Assembly (NCBI RefSeq): GCF_016587435.1
Contig: NZ_BNJJ01000009.1
Span: 308,898 to 372,897, forward strand
DNA length: 64,000 bases
Source: Dictyobacter formicarum
GTDB taxonomy: Bacteria; Chloroflexota; Ktedonobacteria; Ktedonobacterales; Ktedonobacteraceae
Direction of reading: 5' to 3'
Shown here: in pieces, positions 7,656 to 16,969 of the stretch
Layout: the number at the start of each line of letters is the position of its first letter
How positions within the stretch are numbered: position 1 is the stretch's first letter
Made by a program: the position numbers and the translations under genes
Notes under the pieces: generated by a model
The model's database searches: none
The model's input: only the letters and a program-made list of their open reading frames with translations
Told to the model about the DNA's origin: nothing

Positions 7656-8594
7656 ATGTTCGAACCTCGCAGCTCGTTTGTTGATGCGGGCGATGTGCGT
7701 CTTCATTATCTGGAATGGGACCCGACCATACATAAGTCGTCGGCTGGTGAGGCCTCGCCAGCGGCATATGAAGATACTACAGACGATATTCCTGTTGTGC
7801 TGCTGCATGGCTTGGCCGCGACGGCAGATACCTGGCGTCTGCTCGCTGAGCATCTCTATCAGCGCCATCCTTTGCTGGCGTTTGACTTGCGTGGGCATGG
7901 CTTGAGCGCTCAGCCAGAAACGGGCTACGATTTGACTACGGTTGCCGAGGATATTATCAGCGGCATGGCTACACTGGGTCTGGGACAAGTAGCTGTGGTC
8001 GGACACGGCTGGGGCGCGCGCGTGGCCCTGGTGTTGGCTGCGCGCCATTCAGCCCTGGTCAGCCACCTGGTACTGGTAGATTGCCCACATGTGGAGCCGC
8101 GTCACTGGCCGGGAATGACGCGTGAGCGCTTTATCCGTGAGAAGGCAACGCCCGAGCTTTACCCGTCGCGCGCGGCCTATTTGCAGGCGTTGCGTACGGA
8201 GATGCCGTTTGCCTGGACGCCCGAAATCGAGCGCATTGTTCTGACGTACATTCGCGATTTGCCCGATGGCACCGTGCAGGAACGTTTGCGCTCCGAGCTG
8301 CAGTGCGCGATTCGTGAATCGTTGTGGGAAGATCGCGCGCTATCCTACTACAGTAAATTAAGCTGTCCGGTGCTGCTGGTTCCGGCCGCTGATCGACCTT
8401 TGCCTGGCGAGGAGCCGCCTGAACGCCTTGAGCATGCCGATGAGTTCGCGGCCGCCAAGGGACAGATGGCAGCTCAGGTGGCGCGCGCTATTCAGCATTG
8501 TTCTGTACTATGGATGCCTGAAACGGCCCACGATATTCAATTACAGCGCCCACAAGTACTTGGTGAAGCGATCCTCAAATTCTTAGAGGAATAG
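7656..8594 (+). CDS. alpha/beta-hydrolase-fold protein with Gly at the nucleophile position
   Basis: A 312-residue protein with the fold hallmarks LLHGLAAT (oxyanion loop, about residue 48), FDLRGHG, and a nucleophile elbow reading VVGHGWGA. The third residue of the GxSxG elbow is Gly118 (codon GGC at 8007-8009), where hydrolases have Ser, Asp or Cys. The C-terminal His is present (ETAHDIQ, about residue 289). Without a nucleophile, ordinary ester hydrolysis is not expected; cofactor-free alpha/beta-fold enzymes with other chemistry or a binding role are possible. RBS-like AAAGAGG precedes the ATG. Confidence 0.85.
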   Translation: MFEPRSSFVDAGDVRLHYLEWDPTIHKSSAGEASPAAYEDTTDDIPVVLLHGLAATADTWRLLAEHLYQRHPLLAFDLRGHGLSAQPETGYDLTTVAEDIISGMATLGLGQVAVVGHGWGARVALVLAARHSALVSHLVLVDCPHVEPRHWPGMTRERFIREKATPELYPSRAAYLQALRTEMPFAWTPEIERIVLTYIRDLPDGTVQERLRSELQCAIRESLWEDRALSYYSKLSCPVLLVPAADRPLPGEEPPERLEHADEFAAAKGQMAAQVARAIQHCSVLWMPETAHDIQLQRPQVLGEAILKFLEE

Positions 8595-8636
8595 ATAAAT
8601 GAGCGCTATAAGCGCGTTTGAAAAGCGTACATTTCG

Positions 8637-8790
8637 TGCCTGCGGCCCCCTGACGCTACGCGCCGGCGGCGCTCAAAAAAGTTTATGGGTTGTTGCAGAA
8701 AGTGCGCATGTGCGCACTTTCTGCAACAACCCATAAGCAAAGAGTGGGGGCATCAGCGCCCCAATAGGTTCGGGCTTTGCGCCCGATTGG
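8637..8790. repeat. dispersed hairpin repeat, copy B
   Basis: Left flank TGCCTGCGGCCCCCTGACGC, then a 28-bp hairpin (8681-8708 / 8711-8738, one G-U-type pair; core GTTGTTGCAGAAAGTGCGCA), then a right flank with GGGGGCATCAGCGCCCC. The hairpin arms differ from copy A yet still pair. The whole gap 8595-8897 is repeat-derived. Confidence 0.75.
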
Positions 8791-8897
8791 TGCCCCTGGC
8801 GAGCGATTCCATTCCCTGGCGAGCGATCCCGCTGGCCGTGGGAATAAAATACTTTATGGACAGTTTTTTTCAATCTAGATAGAAAGCGAGATGCTTG

Positions 8898-10511
8898 ATG
8901 AGCAAGGTACTTTATCTGAATGGCAACATCTATACGATGGATGCCCAGGTACCATATGCACAGGCGATGGCGATAGATGCTGGGAGTGGACGTATTCTGG
9001 CAGTGGGCTCTAATGACGAGGTACGTCGCGTAGGTGGTCAGAATGCCGAACTGGTGGATCTGCGTGGCCGCACGGTTGTACCTGGTTTTATTGATGCACA
9101 TATCCATCTCCTGGCGACCGCTTATCGGTCGCAGCGTGTGGATGCTGCAGCCTGTAACAGTGAGGAAGAGGTAGCCGAGTTGGTACGGGCTCGCGCTGCT
9201 GTTACGCCGGCTGGACAATGGATTCAGGGCAGTCACTGGGATCGCAATGCCTGGGCGAACAATAATTTTCCTACGCGCGCATCTCTGGATGCGGCTGCCC
9301 CCGATCATCCAGTGGCTCTCTCCAGTAAAGATGGACACCTGCTCTGGGTTAACTCGCGTGCGTTAGAGCTGGCGCATATTAACGCCGAGACGCCTGATCC
9401 TGCTAACGGTGCTATCTTGCGCGATGGCACTGGTGAACCCGCTGGTGTTTTGCAGGAAGCGGATGCTACGCGCCTGGTGTTTGATGTGATTACGCCGCCC
9501 GATCCCAATTTAAGCTGGCAACTGATGGAGCAGTCCCTGGCTCAATTGCAGCGTAGTGGCATTACTACCATCCATGATATTGAGGATGAGCTCTCACTGA
9601 ATATTTTTAGTCAACTGCGCGATGAAGGAAAGCTGGGTGTGCGTGTCCAGATGATCATGCCGCGCCAGATGCTGGCCAAATTGCCCACACTGGAGATTAC
9701 CAATGGCGAGAACGATCTGCTGCGTATTGGTGGCATCAAAATTTTTGCCGATGGTACTCTGGGTTCCCAGACCGCGGCCATGCTGCATAGCTTTGAAGGA
9801 AGCCCTGGTAATCGCGGCATCCTGGCCATTCCTGAGCAAGAGATGATGGATACCGTGCGCGTGGCGACCGAGATGGATCTGATGATTGCCATTCATGCGA
9901 TTGGCGATCGGGCTGCGCGCGTGGCTCTCAACTCCATTGAGCAGGCGCAGCGGTCGCTGCTGATGAAACGCGATACGGCCGTTCCATTTAAGCATTTGCG
10001 CTATCGATTGGAGCATGTGCAGTTGATCGCGCCCGAGGATCTGGAGCGGATGCGCCGCCTGGGTGTGATTGCCTCGATCCAACCATTTCACGCCGTGGCG
10101 GATCGCGATATCGCTGAGCGCTACTGGGGGAAGCGCCACCGCCGCGCCTATGCCTATCGCACCATGCACAATATGGGCATACCACTGGCGATGGGCTCGG
10201 ATGCGCCGGTTGAAACCTTTGATCCCCTGAACATCATTTATGCGGCCACCGTCCGCCGCGATCCCGCCACGAAACGTCCACCCTGGCTTCCTGACCAGGC
10301 GCTGTCGGTAGTCAGTGCGCTAGGCGGCTATACGCTGGGAGCAGCCTATGCGGGCGCCGAAGAGCGGCATAAAGGCTCGCTGACCGTTGGTAAACTGGGA
10401 GACGCCGTTGTATTGCGGGATGATATTCTACGCGTGGACCAGGCACATATTTCAGAAAATGGTGTACAGGCCACTATTCTTGGTGGTCAGCTGGTGTACG
10501 GTTCTCTGTAA
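8898..10511 (+). CDS. YtcJ-like amidohydrolase (amidohydrolase 3 family)
   Basis: A 537-residue metal-dependent hydrolase. Visible metal-site elements are DAHIHL (about residue 69), IHAIGDRA, LEHVQLI and GSDAPVE near residue 433. The N-terminus (VLYLNGNIYTMD) and C-terminus (GSLTVGKLGDAVVL) form the small beta-sandwich typical of the superfamily. Members deaminate or hydrolyse amide or lactam substrates in the cytoplasm; the natural substrate is unknown. The ATG at 8898 is preferred over an overlapping TTG; GAAAGCGAG serves as RBS. No pathway neighbours are seen. Confidence 0.9.
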   Translation: MSKVLYLNGNIYTMDAQVPYAQAMAIDAGSGRILAVGSNDEVRRVGGQNAELVDLRGRTVVPGFIDAHIHLLATAYRSQRVDAAACNSEEEVAELVRARAAVTPAGQWIQGSHWDRNAWANNNFPTRASLDAAAPDHPVALSSKDGHLLWVNSRALELAHINAETPDPANGAILRDGTGEPAGVLQEADATRLVFDVITPPDPNLSWQLMEQSLAQLQRSGITTIHDIEDELSLNIFSQLRDEGKLGVRVQMIMPRQMLAKLPTLEITNGENDLLRIGGIKIFADGTLGSQTAAMLHSFEGSPGNRGILAIPEQEMMDTVRVATEMDLMIAIHAIGDRAARVALNSIEQAQRSLLMKRDTAVPFKHLRYRLEHVQLIAPEDLERMRRLGVIASIQPFHAVADRDIAERYWGKRHRRAYAYRTMHNMGIPLAMGSDAPVETFDPLNIIYAATVRRDPATKRPPWLPDQALSVVSALGGYTLGAAYAGAEERHKGSLTVGKLGDAVVLRDDILRVDQAHISENGVQATILGGQLVYGSL

Positions 10512-10599
10512 CGTATTTCTACAAAAGCAAAGGGAGGCTGGAAAACAACATTTCCTGCATCCCTGGTTCCTTCATAATGATATACTTGTCAATATTAGA

Positions 10600-10795
10600 G
10601 AGTGTCGGACTCCCACGCCCATAGTGGTCTCTCAGCCTCACGCTTCGCTCCTGCGGAACTCAAAAGAGGTTTTTTCTGTTGGTGCAAAAAGTGCGCATAG
10701 CGCACTTTTTGCACCAACAGAAAAAAAGAGATTGGGGGCGTCAGCGCCCCCAGGCTGGGGTATAACGTGCTTCCCATGATCATGGGAAGCAGACC
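10600..10795. repeat. dispersed hairpin repeat, copy C
   Basis: A perfect 27-bp hairpin (10670-10696 / 10700-10726; core CTGTTGGTGCAAAAAGTGCGC) is followed by GGGGGCGTCAGCGCCCCC and the terminal palindrome CTTCCCATGATCATGGGAAG (10769-10788), which matches the copy A end in position but differs in sequence while staying palindromic. It fills most of the gap between the amidohydrolase and TauE genes. Confidence 0.75.
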
Positions 10796-10841
10796 CTCTC
10801 TTACGAACTTTGTTATTAGCAATAGGTATAAAGGTGTCTGT

Positions 10842-11615
10842 ATGTCTCTTTCAACTGTACTATTGTTGTTTCTGGTGGCGGTCATTGGCGGAACACTCAA
10901 TGCAGTGGCGGGCGGCGGAAGTTTCTTTACTTTTCCAGCTTTGATTTTTGCGGGCGTGCCGCCGATTCCAGCGAATGCGACCAGCACAGTTGCCATCTGG
11001 CCTGGATCGGTGGCCAGTGTGGGCGCCTATCGTCGCGAGTTAAAGGTGATCGAGCGCAGCCTGCTGATTATTCTGGTGGTTACCAGCTTGATTGGAGGGA
11101 TCCTGGGAGCTCTCTTGCTCTTGATTACCCCGCCCTCCATTTTCACGACGCTACTCCCTTATTTGTTGTTGATCGCTACTCTGCTATTTGCTTTCAGTGG
11201 CCCGGTTACCAGACGCTTACGTATGCAGCGGGTTGAAAAGTCGTCCCTTTCGATTGGCCATCTGATTGGTATATCGGTCGCGCAACTGATTATCGCCATT
11301 TATGGCGGCTATTTTGGCGGCGGCATTGGTATTTTGATGCTGGCCACGCTGGCATTGATGGGTTTGGAAAACATCCATATTATGAATGGCCTCAAGACCT
11401 TGCTGGCATCCTGTATCAATGGTGTAGCTGTGATTACCTTTATTGTGGCCGGAGCCGTTTACTGGCCTGAAGCTATCGTGATGGTAGTGGGGGCCATTGT
11501 TGGCGGTTATGGTGGCGCCTATTTTGCGCGTAAGATTGATCAAAAGTGGATTCGTCTCTTTGTGATTGTGGTAGGATTCGCTATGACTTTGTATTTTTTT
11601 ATCAAAGCCTGGTAA
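10842..11615 (+). CDS. TauE/SafE-family sulfite or organic-anion exporter
   Basis: A 257-residue membrane protein with about eight helices and the two family half-motifs: GGTLNAVAGGGSFFTFPAL near the N-terminus and GGYFGGGIGILMLA in the second half. The family exports sulfite, sulfoacetate or related anions, but the substrate is not predictable here. The ATG at 10842 with AAAGGTG upstream is chosen; the longer frame to 10767 reads through repeat copy C and is unlikely. It is monocistronic as far as can be seen. Confidence 0.88.
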   Translation: MSLSTVLLLFLVAVIGGTLNAVAGGGSFFTFPALIFAGVPPIPANATSTVAIWPGSVASVGAYRRELKVIERSLLIILVVTSLIGGILGALLLLITPPSIFTTLLPYLLLIATLLFAFSGPVTRRLRMQRVEKSSLSIGHLIGISVAQLIIAIYGGYFGGGIGILMLATLALMGLENIHIMNGLKTLLASCINGVAVITFIVAGAVYWPEAIVMVVGAIVGGYGGAYFARKIDQKWIRLFVIVVGFAMTLYFFIKAW

Positions 11616-11719
11616 GTATTGGAACTGGTCATGTACGACGTCTGTTTTTTAGGATAGTTAACTGATGCTTTCATTTATATATGTGGCTTTTTAACTCACT
11701 GGAAATCTGGATTTTTGAC

Positions 11720-13246
11720 ATGAAGCAAGAGGAAAAAACTTCTCAATCTGGCATGGAAAAAAACGATCCACGTGTTGTGGCCTCTAATGCTAATGCTGGC
11801 AAAGAGGCTGTGCCACAACTGCAAACGGGGAAATGGACAACGTTATTGGTGGTGGCGATTGGCGTTTTTATGGCGACGCTGGATTCGTCGATCGTCAATA
11901 TCAGTTTACCAGCGATCGCGAACAATTTTGGCGTTCCTCTGAGTGGAGCAATTGAATGGGTAGTGATCGCCTATCTGGTCGTGACGGCGGCGACCTTACT
12001 GACGGCTGGACGGCTAGCGGATATGATTGGCCGCAAGGCCGTCTGGCTAACCGGCCTGGTTTTTTTTACTGGTAGTTCGGCACTGTGTGGACTGGCTCCC
12101 AACCTGGCTTTTTTGATCGCGGCCCGCGCGCTGCAGGGTCTGGGTGGAGCACTCTTGCTGGCTGTTAGTCCCGCCATGCTGACCTCCGCTTTCTCTCCCC
12201 ATGAACGTGGCCGTGCGCTGGGTCTTAATGCCATTACCGTATCGCTGGGAGTAAGCATTGGACCTATTCTGGGCGGCTTTATTACTGGCTACTTTACCTG
12301 GCGCTGGATTTTCTATGTGAACCTTCCCTTTGGCATCCTTGGCCTGATTGCCACGCTGGTGTTTATCAAAGAGAAAGTGCAGCGCCGTCCCGGTCGCTTT
12401 GATCCATTGGGGGCCGCCTTGCTGGCGATTGGACTGGCCTGTTTGACGGCAGGCCTCTCCTTTGCCCAGGAATTAGGTTGGAACTCGCTTCCGATTCTTA
12501 TGCTGTTGATCGTGGGGCTGCTGGCATTGATTATACTGCCTTTTGTGGAGTTGCGGGTGCCTAATCCGGCTATTGTTCTTTCTCTGCTCAATAACCGCGT
12601 CTTTACCTCAGCTCTGCTTAGCCTGATAATTAGCTTCCTGGCCCTGTTCGCGGTCAGCTTTATGCTGCCATTCTACCTGGAGGAACTGCGTAGATTCCCT
12701 ACGCAACTATCGGGCCTCCTGCTGACGCCATTGCCGCTAACCATTGCGTTTATTGCGCCTATCAGCGGCTCGTTGGCTGATCGCATCGGTACTCGTTGGC
12801 TGGCCGCCGGTGGGCTGGCGATTGCCTCTATTGGCCTGGTCTGCATTAGCTTCTTAAATGAGCGTAGCTCCATCTGGGATATTGTCTGGCCGCTTTTGGT
12901 GACTGGTATTGGACAGTCAATCTTCCAGACGCCGAATAATAGCGCATTATTGGGAGCGGCCCCTCCCCAGCATCAGGGCAGTGCCTCGGGCTTTCTGGCC
13001 ACTGCTCGCACCATGGGGCAAAGTTTGAGTATTGCATTGGCCGGAGCGATTTTCGCCGCTCTGGGAGGTGCAACGGCTGGCAGGATACTGGTCTCTGGGA
13101 ATGCCAGTGGCCAGCTAGCACAGTTGCAACGGACCTTTGTGTATAGCTTTCACCAGACCTTTGTTGTGTGTGCCTGCATCGCCGCGCTGGGGGTGCTGGC
13201 TTCTCTCGTGCGCGGCAAAGAGACACGCCGCCTGAAGACCCGATAG
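11720..13246 (+). CDS. MFS drug exporter, DHA2 (14-TM, EmrB/QacA) family
   Basis: About 508 residues with 14 predicted helices after a hydrophilic N-terminus. Signatures: LDSSIVNISLP in TM1 (motif D1 of DHA2), GRLADMIGRKAVW (motif A) and GPILGGFI (motif C). It would export hydrophobic or cationic compounds using the proton gradient. The ATG at 11720 is likely; an in-frame ATG at 11681 has no RBS. Unlike the two DHA2 genes near 30 and 33 kb, it has no EmrA-like partner. Confidence 0.88.
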   Translation: MKQEEKTSQSGMEKNDPRVVASNANAGKEAVPQLQTGKWTTLLVVAIGVFMATLDSSIVNISLPAIANNFGVPLSGAIEWVVIAYLVVTAATLLTAGRLADMIGRKAVWLTGLVFFTGSSALCGLAPNLAFLIAARALQGLGGALLLAVSPAMLTSAFSPHERGRALGLNAITVSLGVSIGPILGGFITGYFTWRWIFYVNLPFGILGLIATLVFIKEKVQRRPGRFDPLGAALLAIGLACLTAGLSFAQELGWNSLPILMLLIVGLLALIILPFVELRVPNPAIVLSLLNNRVFTSALLSLIISFLALFAVSFMLPFYLEELRRFPTQLSGLLLTPLPLTIAFIAPISGSLADRIGTRWLAAGGLAIASIGLVCISFLNERSSIWDIVWPLLVTGIGQSIFQTPNNSALLGAAPPQHQGSASGFLATARTMGQSLSIALAGAIFAALGGATAGRILVSGNASGQLAQLQRTFVYSFHQTFVVCACIAALGVLASLVRGKETRRLKTR

Positions 13247-13392
13247 CGTATTTGTGGCGTTGTTTACCCTGAAAAGTATCACCCTTCGTCCTTCTTGAAT
13301 AAGAAATATAAGGAAGGATAGCGCAAGCATGATCCTGATGTGTGTGATATGTATGCGGGGAAATAATGGGCACTCTATCGGGTGGAGATGTT

Positions 13393-13767
13393 ATGATGAC
13401 TAGAATTGCCAAGGATCGACCAGTTATCACAGTGGTGAGTGTTTTTACGGTCGAGCCAAAGAATCAGCAGCGCTTACTTAATATCTTAATTAAGGCAACA
13501 AATGTAGTGATACGCCATATGCCTGGTTATGTCTCGGCGAACTTTCATCAAAGTTTGGACGGGAGAAACGTGGTCAATTATGCACAATGGCGCAGTCAGG
13601 AAGATATTGAGGCGATGATGCGCGACGCCACTGTGCAAGAGTTTATGCAGGAAGTTAACAAACTGGCGACAGTGGCCTCTCAGTTGTACCGGGTAGCATA
13701 TACTGATGAGGTCTTTCAGCGACCTCCAACCGCTGCCAGGCCCCTACCACAGGTTGGTAGTGCCTAA
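13393..13767 (+). CDS. ABM-domain (antibiotic biosynthesis monooxygenase-like) protein
   Basis: A 124-residue protein with a dimeric alpha+beta-barrel domain over residues 12-100: an N-terminal strand VITVVSVFTV, the helix with NQQRLLNILIKA, and VNYAQWRSQEDIEAMM typical of ABM proteins. Family members range from quinol monooxygenases to haem-degrading enzymes and small binding proteins; no specific role can be given. The start at 13393 has GGTGGAG five bases upstream and is preferred over 13366. A 32-bp perfect palindrome follows the gene. Confidence 0.75.
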   Translation: MMTRIAKDRPVITVVSVFTVEPKNQQRLLNILIKATNVVIRHMPGYVSANFHQSLDGRNVVNYAQWRSQEDIEAMMRDATVQEFMQEVNKLATVASQLYRVAYTDEVFQRPPTAARPLPQVGSA

Positions 13768-13781
13768 GAGAGAGAATTGGA

Positions 13782-13845
13782 CAGGATAGCCAACGGCTGG
13801 CCGGAGTCAGACATGTCTGACTCCGGCCAGCCGTTGGCTATCCTG
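13782..13845. terminator. perfect 64-nt palindrome after the ABM gene
   Basis: Arms 13782-13813 and 13814-13845 are exact reverse complements with no spacer; a short T-rich stretch follows (CTTTTATC). The sequence is unrelated to the other hairpin repeats. It is probably a strong intrinsic terminator or RNA-end stabiliser. Confidence 0.6.
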
Positions 13846-13979
13846 CCTTTTATCACCAATACACTAGCCCATTATGATCCATTGATAGAAATACTCGCTT
13901 TATTCGTCTTTACTAATATACGCCTATATAATCCATACATTGATATAGATCATTAAAGATGATAAAGGAGACAGAGGCG

Positions 13980-15521
13980 ATGACCACTGGTGACGTTTCG
14001 GAGTATAACAAGCGTGGCGCTGACTATGCGCTGTCTGGCGATTATGAGCGAGCGCTGACAGAATTTAGTCAGGCGATCCAAAATCATCCTCAGGAAGCCT
14101 CCTCTTACTATAATCGGGCTCTAGTGTATCGTAGTTTGAGTGAATATGAGCAGGCTCTAAGAGATATCCAGCGGGTAATTGAACTTCAACCAACATATGG
14201 GCAGGCCTATTATCAACGCGGCATTATTTATTATTTGCAGCATAATAATCGGCGCGCGCTCTACGATTTCAGCATGGCTGTGGCTTTGAATGCACAGGAT
14301 GTGCAGGCGCTGATCGGTCGTGGCCTGGTCTATAATGTGATGGAAGAGCATGAACAGGCTATCTTGAATCTGGATCGCGCTCTCGTTCTGGATGAACATA
14401 ATGCTGGCCGCCTGGGCGCATATGCCAGCCGTGGACAGGCCTACGCGGCGCTGGAACGTTTAGACGAGGCGATCGCGGATTTCCAGCATGCCCTCTATTT
14501 TAAACCGCACGATGTGATCCTGCTCAATCGCCTGGGCGCTGCCTACACGGATAGTGGACGTCCCGAATGCGCGTTGGAACATTATCATAAAGCTCTTGAC
14601 CTCCAACCACAGACGGCCTTTACGTATAATAATCGTGGCGAGGCTTATCGTCTGCTTGAACGCTATCCAGAGGCGATCGCGGATTTCGATCAAGCGCTAT
14701 CGCTGGATGCCAATCTGGCGACCGTTTACTATAATCGGGGCCTGGCCCACGATGGATTGTCGGCGACGCAACAGGCGCTGGCTGATTATACCATGGCCCT
14801 CTCGCTGCACCCTACCTTTACAGCAGTCTACCATGATCGGGCTGGCATCTATGTGCGCCTCAAGCGTTACCAGGAAGCTGCGGCAGACTATAGTCGTATC
14901 CTGACCTATGATCCCTGTGATGTCATGGCCAGATTTAGCCGTGGCACTATGTATCTTTATCTGTCACAACCCAGGAATGCGATTGAAGATCTTAACCGAG
15001 CCATTGAGCTGCGACCAGATTTTGCCTGCGCCTATACCAATCGCGGCGAAGCTTATCTCTATTTACGTGACCTGAAGCAAGCGTCCCGTGATTGCAGCCG
15101 TAGCTGGCACCTGGATGCGTCGCACGCCGACCATGGCTGGATGGCGCAGTGGGTTGATATGTGCTTGTTACGGCCCGATGCTGCTGTGCCTGAACGCCTG
15201 GAACAGATCGCTACCGCTGAACCAGCCGTCTATGCCGCCTATGTCTGTCGTGGTGTCGCCCACTTCCTGGGACAGCGCCATACGCTGGCCCTCCAGGAAC
15301 TCGAGTATGCGCTGGCCCTCGACCTGGATCGCTGGGACGCCCATTTCTGGAAAGGAATGATTAGCGCCAGCCTGGATCACGACGAGGAGGCCCTGACCTC
15401 ACTTGAACGAGCCGTGGCCTTGAATATTCCTTCTATTTTACTGGCCCCGTTGCACTGGTTGCAGCAGGAACACGCAGATTTTTATGCCAGGCATGCGATG
15501 TCCTTCCTTAATCGGGCCTGA
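13980..15521 (+). CDS. TPR-repeat protein
   Basis: About 513 residues built almost wholly of 34-residue tetratricopeptide repeats (roughly a dozen), each with the pattern YxxRGxxY...L..Y..A..D...A..L.P. There is no signal peptide and no catalytic domain. TPR arrays bind protein partners, so a cytoplasmic scaffold role is likely, but the partner is unknown. The start at 13980 has AAAGGAG upstream; an in-frame ATG at 13959 precedes the RBS. The last repeats are more divergent and include several Cys residues. Confidence 0.88.
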   Translation: MTTGDVSEYNKRGADYALSGDYERALTEFSQAIQNHPQEASSYYNRALVYRSLSEYEQALRDIQRVIELQPTYGQAYYQRGIIYYLQHNNRRALYDFSMAVALNAQDVQALIGRGLVYNVMEEHEQAILNLDRALVLDEHNAGRLGAYASRGQAYAALERLDEAIADFQHALYFKPHDVILLNRLGAAYTDSGRPECALEHYHKALDLQPQTAFTYNNRGEAYRLLERYPEAIADFDQALSLDANLATVYYNRGLAHDGLSATQQALADYTMALSLHPTFTAVYHDRAGIYVRLKRYQEAAADYSRILTYDPCDVMARFSRGTMYLYLSQPRNAIEDLNRAIELRPDFACAYTNRGEAYLYLRDLKQASRDCSRSWHLDASHADHGWMAQWVDMCLLRPDAAVPERLEQIATAEPAVYAAYVCRGVAHFLGQRHTLALQELEYALALDLDRWDAHFWKGMISASLDHDEEALTSLERAVALNIPSILLAPLHWLQQEHADFYARHAMSFLNRA

Positions 15522-15747
15522 TAGGCTATCGGAGCAAACCTTCAGGCAACCATATTTCCTACCAGAACAGAATATAATTCTTGTGGGCGAGTAAAATAAG
15601 TAATATTGGTGCTGGATAGAAAAGTAGGTGCCAAAGGGTAATTTGTGTATAGACGAATATAATTAAGCAGATCAAGAGAGGATTGCTGGCCCTCACACGA
15701 ACTGTGTAAAGAAAAGATATGTTGTGGTTAATAGTTGGGGGGTGGAA

Positions 15748-16476
15748 ATGGATATAGACGATCAACGTTTAGAGCTGGAGCCGGTCCTGGAGTCCCGGTA
15801 TGTTGAAGAAAAGGAGCTGCTTCCGGCTGTGACTGCACCGACTCGGGTACTGGTTGTTGACGACCACGAGGTCGTACGTACAGGTATATGCGCTTTTCTG
15901 GCGGCCGAGCCAGATTTTTCAGTGGTAGGCGAGGTGTCGGAGGGCAATGCAGCTATCGCTCTGTCATTGGAGCTACATCCAGACATCATCTTGCTGGATG
16001 TCTTTTTAGGCCAGACCGATGGACTCGATATTGCTCAGCAGTTGTTGCGAGCCTGCCCTGATGCGCGTGTGGTCATTTTTACTGGCTGCTTTGATGATGA
16101 GTCGCTCTTTCGGGCCTTTCGTATTGGCGCGCATGGGTACTTGCAAAAATCGCTCTCAACCAGAGGCGTGCTGGCGGCGCTGCGAGCTGTCCGACAGGGC
16201 GAGCGTGTATTGATGGATGCCCATACCCTGACCCAGCTGCTGGACGAGTTTGGCCGTGTTAGCCGTGAGCAGACACGTATCCATTCGGGTCTGACCGAGA
16301 CAGAGATTGAAATAGTACGGCTGGTGGGTGAGGGTTGCACAAATAAAGAAATTGCCCTGCGTCACTTCTGGAGCGAAGTTACTGTCAAGCGCAAGTTGCA
16401 AGAGATCTACCGCAAACTCCAGGTGTCAGATCGCGCCCAGGCGGTCGCCGAAGTTCTACGTATGGGTTTAATTTGA
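15748..16476 (+). CDS. NarL/LuxR-type response regulator, orphan
   Basis: A 242-residue protein. After an acidic 30-residue N-terminus comes a receiver domain (VLVVDDHEVV with the acidic pair; phospho-acceptor Asp in ILLDVFLG; conserved Thr in IFTG and Lys in LQKS), then a LuxR helix-turn-helix (LTETEIEIVRLV...NKEIALRHFWSEVTVKRKLQ). No histidine kinase gene is adjacent. GGGGTGG precedes the ATG at 15748. The following zinc-ribbon gene begins 20 bp after its stop and is likely co-transcribed. Confidence 0.9.
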   Translation: MDIDDQRLELEPVLESRYVEEKELLPAVTAPTRVLVVDDHEVVRTGICAFLAAEPDFSVVGEVSEGNAAIALSLELHPDIILLDVFLGQTDGLDIAQQLLRACPDARVVIFTGCFDDESLFRAFRIGAHGYLQKSLSTRGVLAALRAVRQGERVLMDAHTLTQLLDEFGRVSREQTRIHSGLTETEIEIVRLVGEGCTNKEIALRHFWSEVTVKRKLQEIYRKLQVSDRAQAVAEVLRMGLI

Positions 16477-16496
16477 GAAAAAGGTGGGAGGATTAT

Positions 16497-16748
16497 ATGG
16501 AGGAGGTACAGACGCTCTGTCCACGCTGTCGGACAGAGAATGTGTTTACGGCCAAGAATTGCCAGCGGTGCCGGGTCAATCTCTATTGGGCTCAGCAGCA
16601 CTATAAAGAACTGGTCAGTTTACGTCAGGAGCACCAGTTGACGGCCGATGCCCCGACTGCCTCGTTTCTTCTGGAAACCAGTCGCCGCATTGATACAGGC
16701 CCTACCGCTTCCTGGCTGCATAGGAGAAGAACTGCTACGTCCGTGTAG
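16497..16748 (+). CDS. small zinc-ribbon protein
   Basis: An 83-residue protein with two CxxC knuckles (CPRC and CQRC, residues about 8-25) that form a zinc ribbon; the rest is polar and helical with no recognised domain. The last residues run into the GTAGGTGCGCC repeat at 16748, so the C-terminus may have been altered by repeat insertion. GGTGGGAGG gives a strong RBS, and the gene follows the response regulator closely, which suggests a shared transcript. Confidence 0.65.
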   Translation: MEEVQTLCPRCRTENVFTAKNCQRCRVNLYWAQQHYKELVSLRQEHQLTADAPTASFLLETSRRIDTGPTASWLHRRRTATSV

Positions 16749-16968
16749 CAGGTGCGCCCCTGGCGGGCGCAGGCGCGCCCGAGCCCTTTTTAAAGCATGT
16801 CAGAAAGCCATAGGGTTCGCGCCTTCGGCCCCTGACGCTACGCGCCTGCGGCGCTCTTTAGACCTTTTATGTGTTGGTGCAACCTGTGCTTTGCGCACAG
16901 GTTGCACCAACACATAAAACAAGCTCGGGTGCGTATGCATCCGCCCGTACGGGAGCGCCTGGCTTCCC
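16748..16968. repeat. GTAGGTGCGCC unit followed by dispersed hairpin repeat, copy D
   Basis: A short-repeat unit (16748-16770) precedes the left flank CGCCTTCGGCCCCTGACGCT (16821-16840), a perfect 25-bp hairpin (16865-16889 / 16895-16919; core GTGTTGGTGCAACCTGTGC) and a right flank with CATCCGCCCGTACGGGAG. It separates convergent genes and lies against both stop codons. Confidence 0.75.
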
Positions 16969-16969
16969 A

